A stretch of DNA of 64,000 bases from JANSWY01 sp965243755 (GTDB lineage Bacteria > Bacteroidota > Bacteroidia > Cytophagales > Cyclobacteriaceae), in assembly GCA_965243755.1 (NCBI GenBank), contig CBDEVW010000003.1:1736001-1800000 (forward strand), given 5' to 3'. The notes beneath the pieces were generated by a model. It did no database searches and was not told the origin of the DNA. It saw only the letters and a program-made list of their open reading frames with translations. The position numbers and the translations under genes were made by a program. Below are positions 16,572 to 25,548 of the stretch, one piece after another. Position 1 is the stretch's first letter; each line of letters begins with the position of its first letter.

Positions 16572-17123
16572 TTATTTCGTCAGGCCATTAACGTCAAATG
16601 GTTTCAGTTTACCATAATAGTCAGTCAGCATTTTGTTGAGCGATTCAGTGTCTGTCAGGTTCAGTTTTATGGTTATGGGTTGGTCTTCTTTCCATTCAAT
16701 AACGTTCAGCTCCTGAAACACAGCTTTTTTCCCATTGCTTGATTTTACTTTTTCGTTGGGATAAGGATAAAAGACCACATCGCCATTTGGCTTCCGGAAA
16801 AAGGTAAATTCCTGCAAAAATTCAAACTCATCGGCGTAAGTCATGGTTACAGTTGCGTTGGAACTGTTTCCCTTTTGGGAGAAGTTAAGTTCTTCAATCA
16901 CATAGGAACCCATTTCCATGGCCATCCCATTTTGAACAAACTCTTGCATGAACCTGGTCACCTCCTCCTCATCAGTTTCGGCTATTCGAAGATTCTTGAG
17001 TTCCAGGACTACTTCTTGTGCATCAAAATCGATATTGAGTTTGCAAGAGTCCGCAATTAGTGTGGTTTCCTGCCCAAAAAGTGAAGTAAGTAGGAATAGA
17101 ATATAATGAAATGGTGCCTGCAT
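16572..17123 (-). CDS. exported protein of unknown function, 183 aa
   Basis: I do not recognise the family. A hydrophobic N-terminus (about 5-17) serves as signal peptide. The mature part is acidic with alternating strands (KLNIDFDAQEVVLELKNLRIAE; NATVTMTYADEFEFLQEFTFF) and would fit a beta-sandwich or lipocalin-like fold. There is no lipobox. It faces the SnoaL-like gene at 17186 head to head over 62 bases. No operon partner follows for 489 bases on the same strand. Confidence 0.68.
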   Translation of the reverse strand: MQAPFHYILFLLTSLFGQETTLIADSCKLNIDFDAQEVVLELKNLRIAETDEEEVTRFMQEFVQNGMAMEMGSYVIEELNFSQKGNSSNATVTMTYADEFEFLQEFTFFRKPNGDVVFYPYPNEKVKSSNGKKAVFQELNVIEWKEDQPITIKLNLTDTESLNKMLTDYYGKLKPFDVNGLTK

Positions 17124-17185
17124 ATTTAAAAACTAAGCTGATTCCGCTATTTTACATACTAAACTACAAAATATACTGATCCGAA

Positions 17186-17629
17186 ATGAATAAGATTGAT
17201 GAGTGGCATAAAATCCTGCAGTCCGAGGATCTCAACGGCCTGAAAAAACTATTAGACAAAAATGTCACCTTCTACTCTCCTGTGGTATTCAAGGGTCAGG
17301 AAGGAAGACAACTCACCACACTGTATCTCTCCTCTGCCTACAAAATGTTTTTCCAGAACGACAATAAATCATTTACCTATATCCGAGAGCTCAACTCCGA
17401 AAGTGACAGCATACTTGAGTTTACCTGCGAAGTAGATGGCATATTAGTCAATGGTGTAGATATGATCAAATGGTCTCCAGAAGGCAAAATAATTGAATTT
17501 AAGGTCATGCTGAGGCCCTATAAAGCAATTGAGTTGGTAAAGTCCAAAATGGTGGACCTGCTTAACAGCATTAGCACCATGGACAAAATAAAACTTAAAG
17601 CTGCTTCAGTATTGGATAAATTGTCTTAA
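17186..17629 (+). CDS. NTF2/SnoaL-like fold protein
   Basis: This 147-residue cytoplasmic protein has the SnoaL-like/NTF2 pattern: an N-terminal helix (DEWHKILQSEDLNGLKKLL), the DKNVTFYSPVVFKG strand, and the long C-terminal sheet with VDGILVNGVDMIKWSPEGKIIEFKVMLRP. This fold occurs in polyketide cyclases and in many proteins of unknown role, so no reaction is assigned. Its 3' end overlaps the convergent sulfotransferase gene by 4 bases. Confidence 0.8.
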   Translation: MNKIDEWHKILQSEDLNGLKKLLDKNVTFYSPVVFKGQEGRQLTTLYLSSAYKMFFQNDNKSFTYIRELNSESDSILEFTCEVDGILVNGVDMIKWSPEGKIIEFKVMLRPYKAIELVKSKMVDLLNSISTMDKIKLKAASVLDKLS

Positions 17630-18453
17630 ACGGGATTGTTCTTTTTGGCATAATCGATCACTCCATTCCAATCTTCCAGGTAATAATCTCCGATTTGATT
17701 CAGGTAGCTTTTATCAATCAGTGGTTGCTTTGGAACCCATTTCGCCGGAAAAAAAGCAGCCATATACATGACCAAATGATAAAAAGCCCACCAAGATCGG
17801 TAGAATAACCAATGTGCCAACATGTTACTTCTACTCCGGGGAATTTTACCTATATACACGCTACAAAACCTCCTAAGCACTTTCAGTTGCTTTTCTGAAA
17901 AAGATTGATGTACCCTGCGTTTCGAAACCCGACCCACGTCCAAGTGAGCACCAGTATAATTCAGAATCCTATTCAAAGTACCATCCAGATCATTCACCAT
18001 GTCGTCATAAAACAGAATTAACGGCTTCTGGGTGCAACATTCTTCAATCACTTGTAGCATAGGGAGATAATAGAGGTCTTTCTTCTTCCACATGCCTGTA
18101 TCATTTTCCAAATCAAGAAATTGATTAAAATCATGATACCAGCCGTTTTTTACGTAACGTTTATACTGTGAAGCTATCCAGCTATCCTGCTTTCTGAAAA
18201 AGATGATGATTTTTGCTTGAGGAAAGGTCTTTGTAAACCACCGTACCTCACGTTCAAACTGCCGATCAAATTCTCTGGAGACGAGGTAGCTGGCATGTTT
18301 GCCAGCTTCAATAATTCTTTTGCTATGCTTTTTGTAGCTACTGGTCGGAATATATTTTATGCCTTTCAGCAAAGGAAAAAATCTCTTTTGAAGATAAGTA
18401 CTCCCAACTTTTCCTAACCCGACATGAAAATAAATTTCAGGTTCCTGACGCAT
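17626..18453 (-). CDS. sulfotransferase-family protein
   Basis: This 275-residue protein starts at ATG 18453; a TTG one codon upstream is possible. The N-terminal FHVGLGKVGSTYLQKRFFPL (about 9-28) is a sulfotransferase 5'-phosphosulfate-binding loop in which the usual catalytic/phosphate-binding Lys and Ser-Thr are present, and IIIFFRKQDSWIASQYKRYV (about 85-104) is the 3'-phosphate motif with Arg and Ser. It would transfer sulfate from PAPS, in this context perhaps to a surface glycan. It follows the amidohydrolase by 12 bases on the same strand, but a shared pathway is not evident. Confidence 0.8.
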   Translation of the reverse strand: MRQEPEIYFHVGLGKVGSTYLQKRFFPLLKGIKYIPTSSYKKHSKRIIEAGKHASYLVSREFDRQFEREVRWFTKTFPQAKIIIFFRKQDSWIASQYKRYVKNGWYHDFNQFLDLENDTGMWKKKDLYYLPMLQVIEECCTQKPLILFYDDMVNDLDGTLNRILNYTGAHLDVGRVSKRRVHQSFSEKQLKVLRRFCSVYIGKIPRSRSNMLAHWLFYRSWWAFYHLVMYMAAFFPAKWVPKQPLIDKSYLNQIGDYYLEDWNGVIDYAKKNNPV

Positions 18454-18465
18454 CAAACAATAGTA

Positions 18466-19758
18466 CTACTTCTCTTTGTAGATTACGCCCTCTTTCATAA
18501 CGAAATCCACCTCTTTTAATATTGATATGTCTTTTAATGGATCACCTTCCACTGCCACCAGATCTGCCAGCAAACCCTTTTTAATTGAGCCAAACTCATC
18601 TGATTTTCCAAAAATAGAAGCATTCACAGAAGTAGCAGCCTGAATAGCCTCCATGGGCTTCATTCCAGCTTTTACCATTAATTCAAACTCTGCACCATTT
18701 TCACCATGCGGAAATACTCCCGCATCGGTACCAAATCCAATATTGACTCCTTTCTTATAGGCTTTGGCAAATGTTTCGCTGATTTGAGGACCTATCACTG
18801 CTGCTTTTTTTGCCACCACTTCCGGATAGTAGCCCTTTTCAGCAGCTTTTCTGCCCACAAAATCTCCAGCCAGTAAGGTTGGAATCAAGTACGCCTTGTA
18901 TTGCTTCATCAATTCCATCGTTGACTCACTCATATACGTTCCATGCTCAATAGTTTTCACTCCTGCTTTAACAGCCCTGGCCATCCCCTCATCACCATGG
19001 GCATGAGCCGCTACATGAAACCCAAGATCGTTAGCAGCATCCACTATAGCTTCTATTTCTTCAACTGTAAAGTGTGCTCCTGCACCATCGCTGGCAACAC
19101 TTAAAACCCCACCGGTTGCTGTAATCTTGATCAGGTCTGCACCATTTTTGTATCGTTGGCGAACTGCCTTTCTGGCATCATCAACACCATTGACTACTCC
19201 CTCTTTCGGGCCAGGGTTTCCAGCCAATTCCCTTCTGTACCCATTCGTTGGATCCGCATGACCCCCTGTAATAGCAAGTGATTTCCCGGCTGTAAAAATC
19301 CTGGGCCCGGGAACTACCCCTGAATTGATGGCATTCCTTAGCGAAATATTCACACCGCTTCCCCCTAAATCTCTGACAGTGGTGAAACCAGCCATCAATG
19401 TTTTCTCTGCATACACGGTCGCTTGAATGGCCACATCTGCTTCATTATCCGTAAATCTTCTTAGGTACTTGTCTTTGCTGGTTTCTCCTTCAAGATGAAC
19501 GTGCATATCAATGAAGCCAGGCATTACAGTCATCGATTTCAGATCAATTACAGTTCCATTACCTCGTGGCACCACATAGCCATCAATAATATCTGTAATC
19601 CTTTGATCATTAACCACTACGGTAACTTCCTTCTTCACCTTATCAGAAGTGCCGTCGATCAAAGTTCCACATTGGATAAAATACTGTTGTGCTAATGAAA
19701 CATTGGTAGAAAGAAATGCTAATGCCGCACAAGCAGCTGTTTTCAAAATCTTGTTCAT
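18466..19758 (-). CDS. exported metal-dependent amidohydrolase (prolidase/imidazolonepropionase-like)
   Basis: This 430-residue enzyme has a signal peptide (about 1-23, ending SLAQ) and a complete amidohydrolase fold. Metal ligands are visible: His86 and His88 (GFIDMHVHLEG), a Lys in DLIKITATGG (about 209), His residues in AAHAHGDEGMARAV and IEHGTYM, and Asp in GFGTDAGVFP. The subgroup includes Xaa-Pro dipeptidases and related carboxypeptidases acting in the periplasm. The sequence therefore supports a peptide- or amide-hydrolase, not a specific substrate. It lies 14 bases downstream of a DUF4440-like exported gene, probably in one operon. Confidence 0.9.
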   Translation of the reverse strand: MNKILKTAACAALAFLSTNVSLAQQYFIQCGTLIDGTSDKVKKEVTVVVNDQRITDIIDGYVVPRGNGTVIDLKSMTVMPGFIDMHVHLEGETSKDKYLRRFTDNEADVAIQATVYAEKTLMAGFTTVRDLGGSGVNISLRNAINSGVVPGPRIFTAGKSLAITGGHADPTNGYRRELAGNPGPKEGVVNGVDDARKAVRQRYKNGADLIKITATGGVLSVASDGAGAHFTVEEIEAIVDAANDLGFHVAAHAHGDEGMARAVKAGVKTIEHGTYMSESTMELMKQYKAYLIPTLLAGDFVGRKAAEKGYYPEVVAKKAAVIGPQISETFAKAYKKGVNIGFGTDAGVFPHGENGAEFELMVKAGMKPMEAIQAATSVNASIFGKSDEFGSIKKGLLADLVAVEGDPLKDISILKEVDFVMKEGVIYKEK

Positions 19759-19772
19759 AGGTTAGAATTATT

Positions 19773-20192
19773 TTAACTTGAATGGTCAGCAACAATCACC
19801 CATTGATTGTCTATTTTCTGCCACAATAAAGAAAAGTGGCCACTCACATCCCCCACCTCCCTTTTCAGGCTCCATTTTCCAATAACAAAATAGGCATCAT
19901 CAGCAATTGGCTTGAAAGAAAGCAAATCAAAGGTAAGTTTACCCATGGTGGCTGCATCGGGATAGCTCTTTTTATAGTTATCAAGTGTCGTTTGCCACCC
20001 ATACTTCGGGCCGTTCTTCCCTATAAAAACCAATCCTTCACTCTTCCAATACCCTTCCATAAAGCATTCCAGATCACCGTTATTCCAACAACTAACCTGC
20101 TGATCAAGGATTCTTCTGATTTGTTGCTCATCATTCTGAGCCTTAAGAATGACTGGTATATAAAACAACAAGGCCAATATGATATATTTCAT
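19773..20192 (-). CDS. exported DUF4440/SnoaL-like protein
   Basis: This 139-residue protein has a signal peptide (about 1-18) followed by a cone-shaped NTF2-like domain: helix DEQQIRRILDQQVSCWNNGDLECFMEGYW, then strands ending VSGHFSLLWQKIDNQWVIVADHSS, which is the typical end of the DUF4440 family. It is upstream of the amidohydrolase by 14 bases and probably co-transcribed. Its role is unknown; such domains often bind small hydrophobic ligands or act as accessory subunits. Confidence 0.85.
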   Translation of the reverse strand: MKYIILALLFYIPVILKAQNDEQQIRRILDQQVSCWNNGDLECFMEGYWKSEGLVFIGKNGPKYGWQTTLDNYKKSYPDAATMGKLTFDLLSFKPIADDAYFVIGKWSLKREVGDVSGHFSLLWQKIDNQWVIVADHSS

Positions 20193-20250
20193 AATGATCC
20201 TAATTTAGTACGATCAGTCTAATCCTTGTATACCTCCCATGTAAAATATT

Positions 20251-22158
20251 CTAATAGGCAATGAATTCAAATGCGCTATGATATTGTATCTCCGTCTGAA
20301 AATGCTCCACCATCTGATTATAAAACTCGAGTGTTCCCAAAGTAGCTGAATCACCAATTAAGTATAAAAGATGCCGGGCTCTGGTCATCGCTACATTGGT
20401 TCTTCTGATATCTTTCAAAAAACCAATTTCTCCCTCAGGATTAGATCTAACAAACCCTATGAAAATTATATCGCGCTCCTGCCCCTGAAATGCATCTACC
20501 GTATCCACTGCCAATTGATCTCCTATATTATTTAGTACTTCCGATGCACTGATCAATTTTCTAAGAATTTCATTTTGTGCTTTATAAGGTGTAATGATGG
20601 CGATGCTTAAAGATTGATCAATAATTTTCTCAATAGAGATCTCCTCTACCACCGCCAGCAATCGATCAATCAAGAATTTAGCCTCCTCGGTATTGTAACT
20701 ACTCCTTGTTTTTTCATTGATCTGACTCGTGTAACCACAGCCCGCTGTATCGATGAATTTGGCGCCTTCCTCAATAATGAATTTTCGATGTGCAATTGTT
20801 GAAGCCGCCTTCAATTTATTCTGATAAAAATATTTACTACTAAAGGACATGATGGAAGGGTGCATACGATATTGTTCTTCCAACATCACCGATTCCTTTT
20901 CATTTTTAATGCACCTTTCAAACAGTGTGGTGGAAAGTCCATTTTTTCCAGCCTCAAAACTTTTTACAGTGGGAGGCAATTGTTGATGATCTCCAGCCAT
21001 TATAACCCTGCCAGATTTAAGGATTGGGGTCCAGCAAGCCGGCTCCAATGCCTGACCTGCCTCGTCAATAACTACTGTTTTGAAAAACCGATCCCTCATC
21101 AGGTTATGGCTGGAACCAATCAAAGTACAAGCAATTACCTGTGCATTATCCATGAGATTGGCAGTGATATAATCTTCTATCATCCTGGCCTCATCTTTAT
21201 ACCTCCTGGACTCCTGTAAAATTGCCTTTCTCTGCCTTCGCTCCTCCCATCCAAAATTGCGTTTGTACCTGGTGCCAATACTCCTAAGCTCTTCTGCTTT
21301 TTTTCGAACAGCCTTCAGTTCCTTAAAATCAGGGTGAGAAGCGATTCTGGCATCCAATGAATTTTCCAGAACTTTGGCGGTGACTCGAGCAGGGTGTCCA
21401 AGCCTTAAGACATTTAGTCCCTTATCTACCAGTTTCTCCACCAACAAATCCACAGCAGCATTACTGGGTGCACAAACCAAAACCTGTTTCTCCCTGTTCA
21501 CAATCTCTTTAATACCTGAAATAAGCGTGGTTGTCTTACCAGTACCAGGAGGGCCATGAACAATGGCTACATCACGGGCAGATAATATTTTATTCACCGC
21601 TATGTTTTGGCTTGCATTGAGATCAGGAAACTGTAGATTATCAGAATCCAGAAATCTTGAAGATGCTTTCCCGAGCAATATCTCTGTCAACTCAGTAGTA
21701 CGTCCCGTCTCCAGCTTAAGCAGATGTCGCAGAGTTCGCTCCATCTCTTCATAGGTAGATTCATCAAAAAGTAAATTAATACCTAATTTGCCCTTATTTA
21801 AAAACTCCGGTTCCTCATCAGCATTGAGGATGATCTTCATCTTCTTTTCCCGTATATAGCTGACTACTGCGCTGGCATTGGAACTCTTCTCTCCATTATT
21901 TGCAAAAATGCTTACAGACGAACCTACCTGAAAAACATGACGTTGCTCAAAATCACCCGTTTTCTCTATGTGTAGTACAATTTTCTCCCCGGTTCCCAAC
22001 TGCGATCTGGTGACTACCACAGGATACCAACATATGCCTTCTTCCTTGCGTTCCTGCATGGAGGTATACATCATTTTCTGCTGATACTGATTTCGGTCTT
22101 CCTCTCGCTCTTGCCTGATGAGCTGGAGTAAGTTTTTGAAGTGTTCTTTTACGTCCAT
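20251..22158 (-). CDS. superfamily 1 UPF1-like (IGHMBP2-type) DNA/RNA helicase
   Basis: This 635-residue helicase has an N-terminal beta-barrel region (about 20-150) like IGHMBP2/SMUBP2, then motif I VHGPPGTGKTT, motif Ia APSNAAVDLL, motif II VIDEAGQALEP, motif III GDHQQLPP, motif IV-like LEEQYRMHPSIM, motif V VDAFQGQERDIIF and motif VI NVAMTRAR. All ATPase motifs are intact. Family members unwind nucleic acid 5' to 3'. In bacteria they are widespread and of unclear role, with repair and translation-linked proposals. A TerB-like gene lies 15 bases upstream on the same strand and is probably co-transcribed. Confidence 0.93.
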   Translation of the reverse strand: MDVKEHFKNLLQLIRQEREEDRNQYQQKMMYTSMQERKEEGICWYPVVVTRSQLGTGEKIVLHIEKTGDFEQRHVFQVGSSVSIFANNGEKSSNASAVVSYIREKKMKIILNADEEPEFLNKGKLGINLLFDESTYEEMERTLRHLLKLETGRTTELTEILLGKASSRFLDSDNLQFPDLNASQNIAVNKILSARDVAIVHGPPGTGKTTTLISGIKEIVNREKQVLVCAPSNAAVDLLVEKLVDKGLNVLRLGHPARVTAKVLENSLDARIASHPDFKELKAVRKKAEELRSIGTRYKRNFGWEERRQRKAILQESRRYKDEARMIEDYITANLMDNAQVIACTLIGSSHNLMRDRFFKTVVIDEAGQALEPACWTPILKSGRVIMAGDHQQLPPTVKSFEAGKNGLSTTLFERCIKNEKESVMLEEQYRMHPSIMSFSSKYFYQNKLKAASTIAHRKFIIEEGAKFIDTAGCGYTSQINEKTRSSYNTEEAKFLIDRLLAVVEEISIEKIIDQSLSIAIITPYKAQNEILRKLISASEVLNNIGDQLAVDTVDAFQGQERDIIFIGFVRSNPEGEIGFLKDIRRTNVAMTRARHLLYLIGDSATLGTLEFYNQMVEHFQTEIQYHSAFEFIAY

Positions 22159-22173
22159 ATTCTGGGACGCAAT

Positions 22174-22569
22174 TTAGTGTTTCAGGTACTTTTGAATGGT
22201 TGTTTTCAAAGATTCTTTATCTGCGGAAATTCGATCATCCCCGTAAATTTTAAGCAACAACTCCAGCAAAACCGCCTGATCATAGCCCAACCGGGATACA
22301 ACTTTAGCACAGAATTCAATTTCTTCCTGGTGCAACCTCCCATCGATCTTCATCAGCTGAATGACATTGTACAGAAATTCATACTTTTCATCAGCTGTTA
22401 GTTCCTCGAGTGTTTCCAGTGCTTGTGGATGGTCAAAACATTCCTGTATTTCCTTATCGGTCATGCCATTAGCTAATCCAATTTTCGTAATCAGCCGTAT
22501 CTCATCCTGCACCAGGACGCCATCAATCTTTGCTAATTTTACCAGTATATTTAAATGAGCTTTAGCCAT
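22174..22569 (-). CDS. TerB-like helical protein
   Basis: This 131-residue protein is read from ATG 22569 (MAKAHLN); a longer frame to 22614 exists but its extra residues do not fit the family. It is all-helical and has the TerB/DjlA-N pattern of acidic repeats: LAKIDGVLVQDEI near the start and LMKIDGRLHQEEIEF at about 80, both with Asp-Gly and Glu spaced as in metal-binding TerB domains. TerB-like proteins occur in stress and phage-resistance contexts. It precedes the UPF1-like helicase by 15 bases, which suggests a functional pair. Confidence 0.82.
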   Translation of the reverse strand: MAKAHLNILVKLAKIDGVLVQDEIRLITKIGLANGMTDKEIQECFDHPQALETLEELTADEKYEFLYNVIQLMKIDGRLHQEEIEFCAKVVSRLGYDQAVLLELLLKIYGDDRISADKESLKTTIQKYLKH

Positions 22570-22665
22570 CGTTAATGAGGATTTAACAATATAATTCCCA
22601 AGTTCCGGAATCATTTTGCAGCTTTCCTTGTAATTTAATTTAAATTATGGGGATTCAATAGTGAT

Positions 22666-23250
22666 ATGAATTTTCTGGCACATATATACCTGAGTGGCAA
22701 CAATGAACCTTTGATGGTGGGGAATTTCATTGGCGATTTTGTAAAGGGATCAATGATGAATGAATATACTCCCGAGATTAAAAAAGGAATCCTCTTACAT
22801 CGTGAAATCGACCATTTTACTGATAAGCACCCAATCGTCAAACAAAGTAAAAAGCGCTTGCGAAAAAAATATGGTCACTATGCCGGAGTGATTACAGACA
22901 TTTATTACGATCACTACCTGGCACTTGACTGGCACAAATACCATCAACAGAAGCTTCTTGATTACACATTATCTTTCTACAGTGCTATATCAAAGTACAA
23001 AAATGTTGTCCCGGAAAAAGTTAATCACATGCTCCGATATATGAAAAGAGACAATTGGTTATATAATTACCAATACTTCGATGGCATCAAGAGAGTACTC
23101 CATGGAATGTCGAGGAGAACTACATTTGACAGCAAAATGGATCTGGCAATTCATGACCTAAAAGAAGATCATCAGGAATATCATCATGAGTTCAATGCTT
23201 TTTTTCCAGATTTGATGGATCATTGCACAAAATATCTGGCGTCAAAATGA
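22666..23250 (+). CDS. acpH: acyl carrier protein phosphodiesterase-like protein (DUF479)
   Basis: This 194-residue protein matches AcpH, which removes the 4'-phosphopantetheine arm from acyl carrier protein. Family features are visible: NFLAHIYLSG at the N-terminus, GNFIGDFVKGS, the HREIDHFTDKHP motif with His and Asp of an HD-like metal site, and VITDIYYDHYLALDW. The length is normal for the family. The enzymatic role is known from E. coli, and activity of Bacteroidota members is inferred. It overlaps crcB by ATGA at 23247, so the two are translated together. Confidence 0.88.
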   Translation: MNFLAHIYLSGNNEPLMVGNFIGDFVKGSMMNEYTPEIKKGILLHREIDHFTDKHPIVKQSKKRLRKKYGHYAGVITDIYYDHYLALDWHKYHQQKLLDYTLSFYSAISKYKNVVPEKVNHMLRYMKRDNWLYNYQYFDGIKRVLHGMSRRTTFDSKMDLAIHDLKEDHQEYHHEFNAFFPDLMDHCTKYLASK

Positions 23251-23627
23251 TAAAAACTGTACTTCTTGTTGGAGCAGGTGGGTTTTTAGGAAGCGTAGGC
23301 AGGTACCTTATTTCCTATCTTTACCTTTCAAAAAATCCAGCACTCCTGTTCCCGTACCCTACTTTTCTTGCAAACTTAGCAGGTTGCTTTCTGATAGGAA
23401 TATTATTTGGGTTAGGCCCGAAACTATCGAAAGACCAGTTGATATTTTTTACCACAGGCTTTTGCGGTGGGTTTACTACATTCTCCTCTTTTTCCATGGA
23501 AAATATTCAGCTTTTCCAGAAAGGGGAATTTAAGGTTGCAATGATTTACACACTTCTTTCACTAATTGTTGGCTTTGGACTTTCAGTTGGAGGATACTTC
23601 CTGGCAAAATCCATTAGTCGTGCTTAA
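23247..23627 (+). CDS. crcB: fluoride exporter CrcB/Fluc
   Basis: This 126-residue protein starts at ATG 23247, overlapping the acpH stop; a start at 23223 would push the first helix inward and is not preferred. It has four membrane helices and the Fluc landmarks GAGGFLGSVGRY, FLANLAGCFLIG (the polar-track Asn) and FCGGFTTFSSFSMEN (the TTFSTF-like pore motif). Dual-topology dimers export fluoride. No fluoride riboswitch could be identified in front of acpH. It converges with the thioesterase gene, overlapping by 14 bases. Confidence 0.95.
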   Translation: MIKTVLLVGAGGFLGSVGRYLISYLYLSKNPALLFPYPTFLANLAGCFLIGILFGLGPKLSKDQLIFFTTGFCGGFTTFSSFSMENIQLFQKGEFKVAMIYTLLSLIVGFGLSVGGYFLAKSISRA

Positions 23628-24168
23628 ACCGTAATTCACACCGCTCTCCATCCAGGAATTGAATATCCTGATCCATGACAAAATCATCTTTGTAATGCTG
23701 CATTTTGTTGTTGACATCTGCCTTCAATTTCCGCCTTTTGATAGCTGAAATGAATCTTCTGATATCATCCATAGTTTCCAGAATCAACGGGGGAACAGAC
23801 ACAGGCTTATTGTCATCTCCTTTAGCTACCATGGTGAAATAGCAGGTGTTGGTGTGCTTCACCGTACCAAACTTGACATTTTCTGCAATCACTTTAATCC
23901 CAATAACCATGGACGAATTTCCCACATAATTGACGGAGGATTTGAGGGATACCAGCTCTCCTACTTCCACCGGCTGTAAAAAATCCACCCCATCTACAGA
24001 AACAGTCACACAATATGTACCGGCGTGTTTACTGGCACAGGCATAAGCAACTTTGTCCATCAATGATAAAAGAATTCCTCCATGTATCTTACCTCCGAAA
24101 TTGGCGTATGATGGAATCATCAATTCAGTTATAGTAACCTGAGAATATTTAACCGGCCTGCCTTCCAT
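23614..24168 (-). CDS. hotdog-fold acyl-CoA thioesterase
   Basis: This 184-residue protein is a single-hotdog acyl-CoA thioesterase of the YciA/BACH type: the signature NFGGKIHGGILLSLMDKVAYACASKHAG (about 19-46) includes the HGG loop and the active-site Asp, followed by VTVSVDGVDFLQPVEVGEL. It has a longer, basic C-terminal extension (about 130-184) than YciA. It hydrolyses acyl-CoA in the cytoplasm; chain-length preference cannot be read. It lies 3 bases after the exported gene at 24172 on the same strand. Confidence 0.9.
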   Translation of the reverse strand: MEGRPVKYSQVTITELMIPSYANFGGKIHGGILLSLMDKVAYACASKHAGTYCVTVSVDGVDFLQPVEVGELVSLKSSVNYVGNSSMVIGIKVIAENVKFGTVKHTNTCYFTMVAKGDDNKPVSVPPLILETMDDIRRFISAIKRRKLKADVNNKMQHYKDDFVMDQDIQFLDGERCELRFKHD

Positions 24169-24171
24169 ATT

Positions 24172-24594
24172 TTAACCTGTTTTATCGCCAGACTTGATCC
24201 GGCATTTTTTGATTTTACTATTTAGAATCAGCTTCCAGAGTGGTGATCTGGTCAAACACAGGTACAGATTTACTTCAATGTTATTCCACACCCTCCTGAA
24301 TTCCCCAACACTACCTGGGCTGTCCCGCACCTGAATAACATACTCAAAGCCCATTTTTCTGGTAGCTTCAAGTACACAGGGATTTCCATAAAGAATATTT
24401 TTGGTGCTGTTCTTTACAATATGCTTGTACTTTTTTCTTTTGGGCCGGTTTTTCCTTTTGTTGTCGTTTTTCCCATCGATCTTTTCTGTGGGAATGTATC
24501 GCTGTATACTGTCTTTATCCCGTTTTTGGGCAAATGTCCATTGGATACTACACAGTATGGAGAATAAAAATAATGTAATGAGTTTCCTATGCAT
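24172..24594 (-). CDS. small basic exported protein of unknown function
   Basis: This 140-residue protein has a signal peptide (about 1-22, ending TFAQ) and a strongly basic linker (about 42-64: NDNKRKNRPKRKKYKH) before a compact domain with GFEYVIQ and RVWNNIEVNLYL strands. I do not recognise the family. It is 3 bases upstream of the thioesterase and shares its strand, so co-transcription is likely but a shared function is not evident. Confidence 0.65.
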   Translation of the reverse strand: MHRKLITLFLFSILCSIQWTFAQKRDKDSIQRYIPTEKIDGKNDNKRKNRPKRKKYKHIVKNSTKNILYGNPCVLEATRKMGFEYVIQVRDSPGSVGEFRRVWNNIEVNLYLCLTRSPLWKLILNSKIKKCRIKSGDKTG

Positions 24595-24779
24595 AACACT
24601 TAAATGTAGCCAAAGAGGCTTCTAATCATAATCCAGGTACACAACGAAAAGAAATCGAAAGATAATACTTAATGGATCAAAAATCATCATTCCAATTCAG
24701 GAACATTCCTTAACCCAAAGATCTGTCTATATTTGCATCCGCGAAAAAACAATTACATTCATTTTTAAGCCCGGTGGCA

Positions 24780-25544
24780 ATGAAATACATCATTAGTTTT
24801 CTGATTCGAAAAATTCCACGAAAAATTCTGCAGCTTTTTAGCCATTGGGTCCTCAAAATAGTCGCCATTTTTTATGTTGGAAGCAAGGTCACCTGCAATG
24901 TTTGTGATCGCTCATTCAGAAAATTCCTTCCTTACGGGCGAATACCCAGATCCAATGCTTTGTGCCCTAATTGCCTTTCGTTGGAAAGACACAGGTTGAT
25001 GTATCTGTTTTTGCAAAACAAAACCAACTTCTTTAAGGATAACATCAAGTTACTTCATGTCGCACCGGAAATCTGCTTCATAGAAAAATTTGAAGCACTC
25101 CCCAACATTGATTATATCACTGCAGACATTGAGTCGCCATTGGCAAAGGTTAAAATGGATATTCATAATATACCCTTTGAAGAGAATACCTTTGATGTCG
25201 CTTTCTGTAATCACGTAATGGAACACGTAGCTGATGACCAGAAGGCCATGAGTGAACTCTACAGGGTCTTAAAACCGGGAGGCTGGGCCATTATCCAGAT
25301 TCCGTTTTTCCATCCAATCCCTGATAAAACGTTCGAAGACCCATCGATCACAGACAAAAAATCCAGGGAAAAAATATTCGGCCAGGACGATCATGTCAGG
25401 CTTTATGGAAAAGACTATGGTGATCGACTAAGATCAGTGGGATTCCAGGTTGATGAAAATGACTATATCAATGAATTAGGCGAAGAGGATCAAAGAAAAT
25501 TTGCGTTACCAAAGGATGAAATCATCTTCTATTGCAAGAAATAA
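24780..25544 (+). CDS. SAM-dependent methyltransferase with N-terminal zinc-ribbon-like motif
   Basis: This 254-residue protein starts at ATG 24780; a GTG two codons before is unlikely. The N-terminus is a hydrophobic helix (about 8-35), followed by CNVC and CPNC pairs (about 40 and 61) resembling a treble-clef zinc site, then a class I methyltransferase core with motif I-like LLHVAPE, the acidic TADIES, and NHVMEHVADDQKAMSELYRVLKPGG typical of methyltransferase type 11. Such proteins often sit in cell-envelope glycan clusters, and two glycosyltransferases follow on the opposite strand. The substrate is unknown. A TATATTTG promoter element lies at 24728-24735. Confidence 0.85.
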   Translation: MKYIISFLIRKIPRKILQLFSHWVLKIVAIFYVGSKVTCNVCDRSFRKFLPYGRIPRSNALCPNCLSLERHRLMYLFLQNKTNFFKDNIKLLHVAPEICFIEKFEALPNIDYITADIESPLAKVKMDIHNIPFEENTFDVAFCNHVMEHVADDQKAMSELYRVLKPGGWAIIQIPFFHPIPDKTFEDPSITDKKSREKIFGQDDHVRLYGKDYGDRLRSVGFQVDENDYINELGEEDQRKFALPKDEIIFYCKK

Positions 25545-25548
25545 TAGG

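Noticed and set aside
22600..22665. Possible fluoride riboswitch before acpH-crcB
   Set aside because: The short 51-base gap does not hold the conserved fluoride aptamer pseudoknot sequence.
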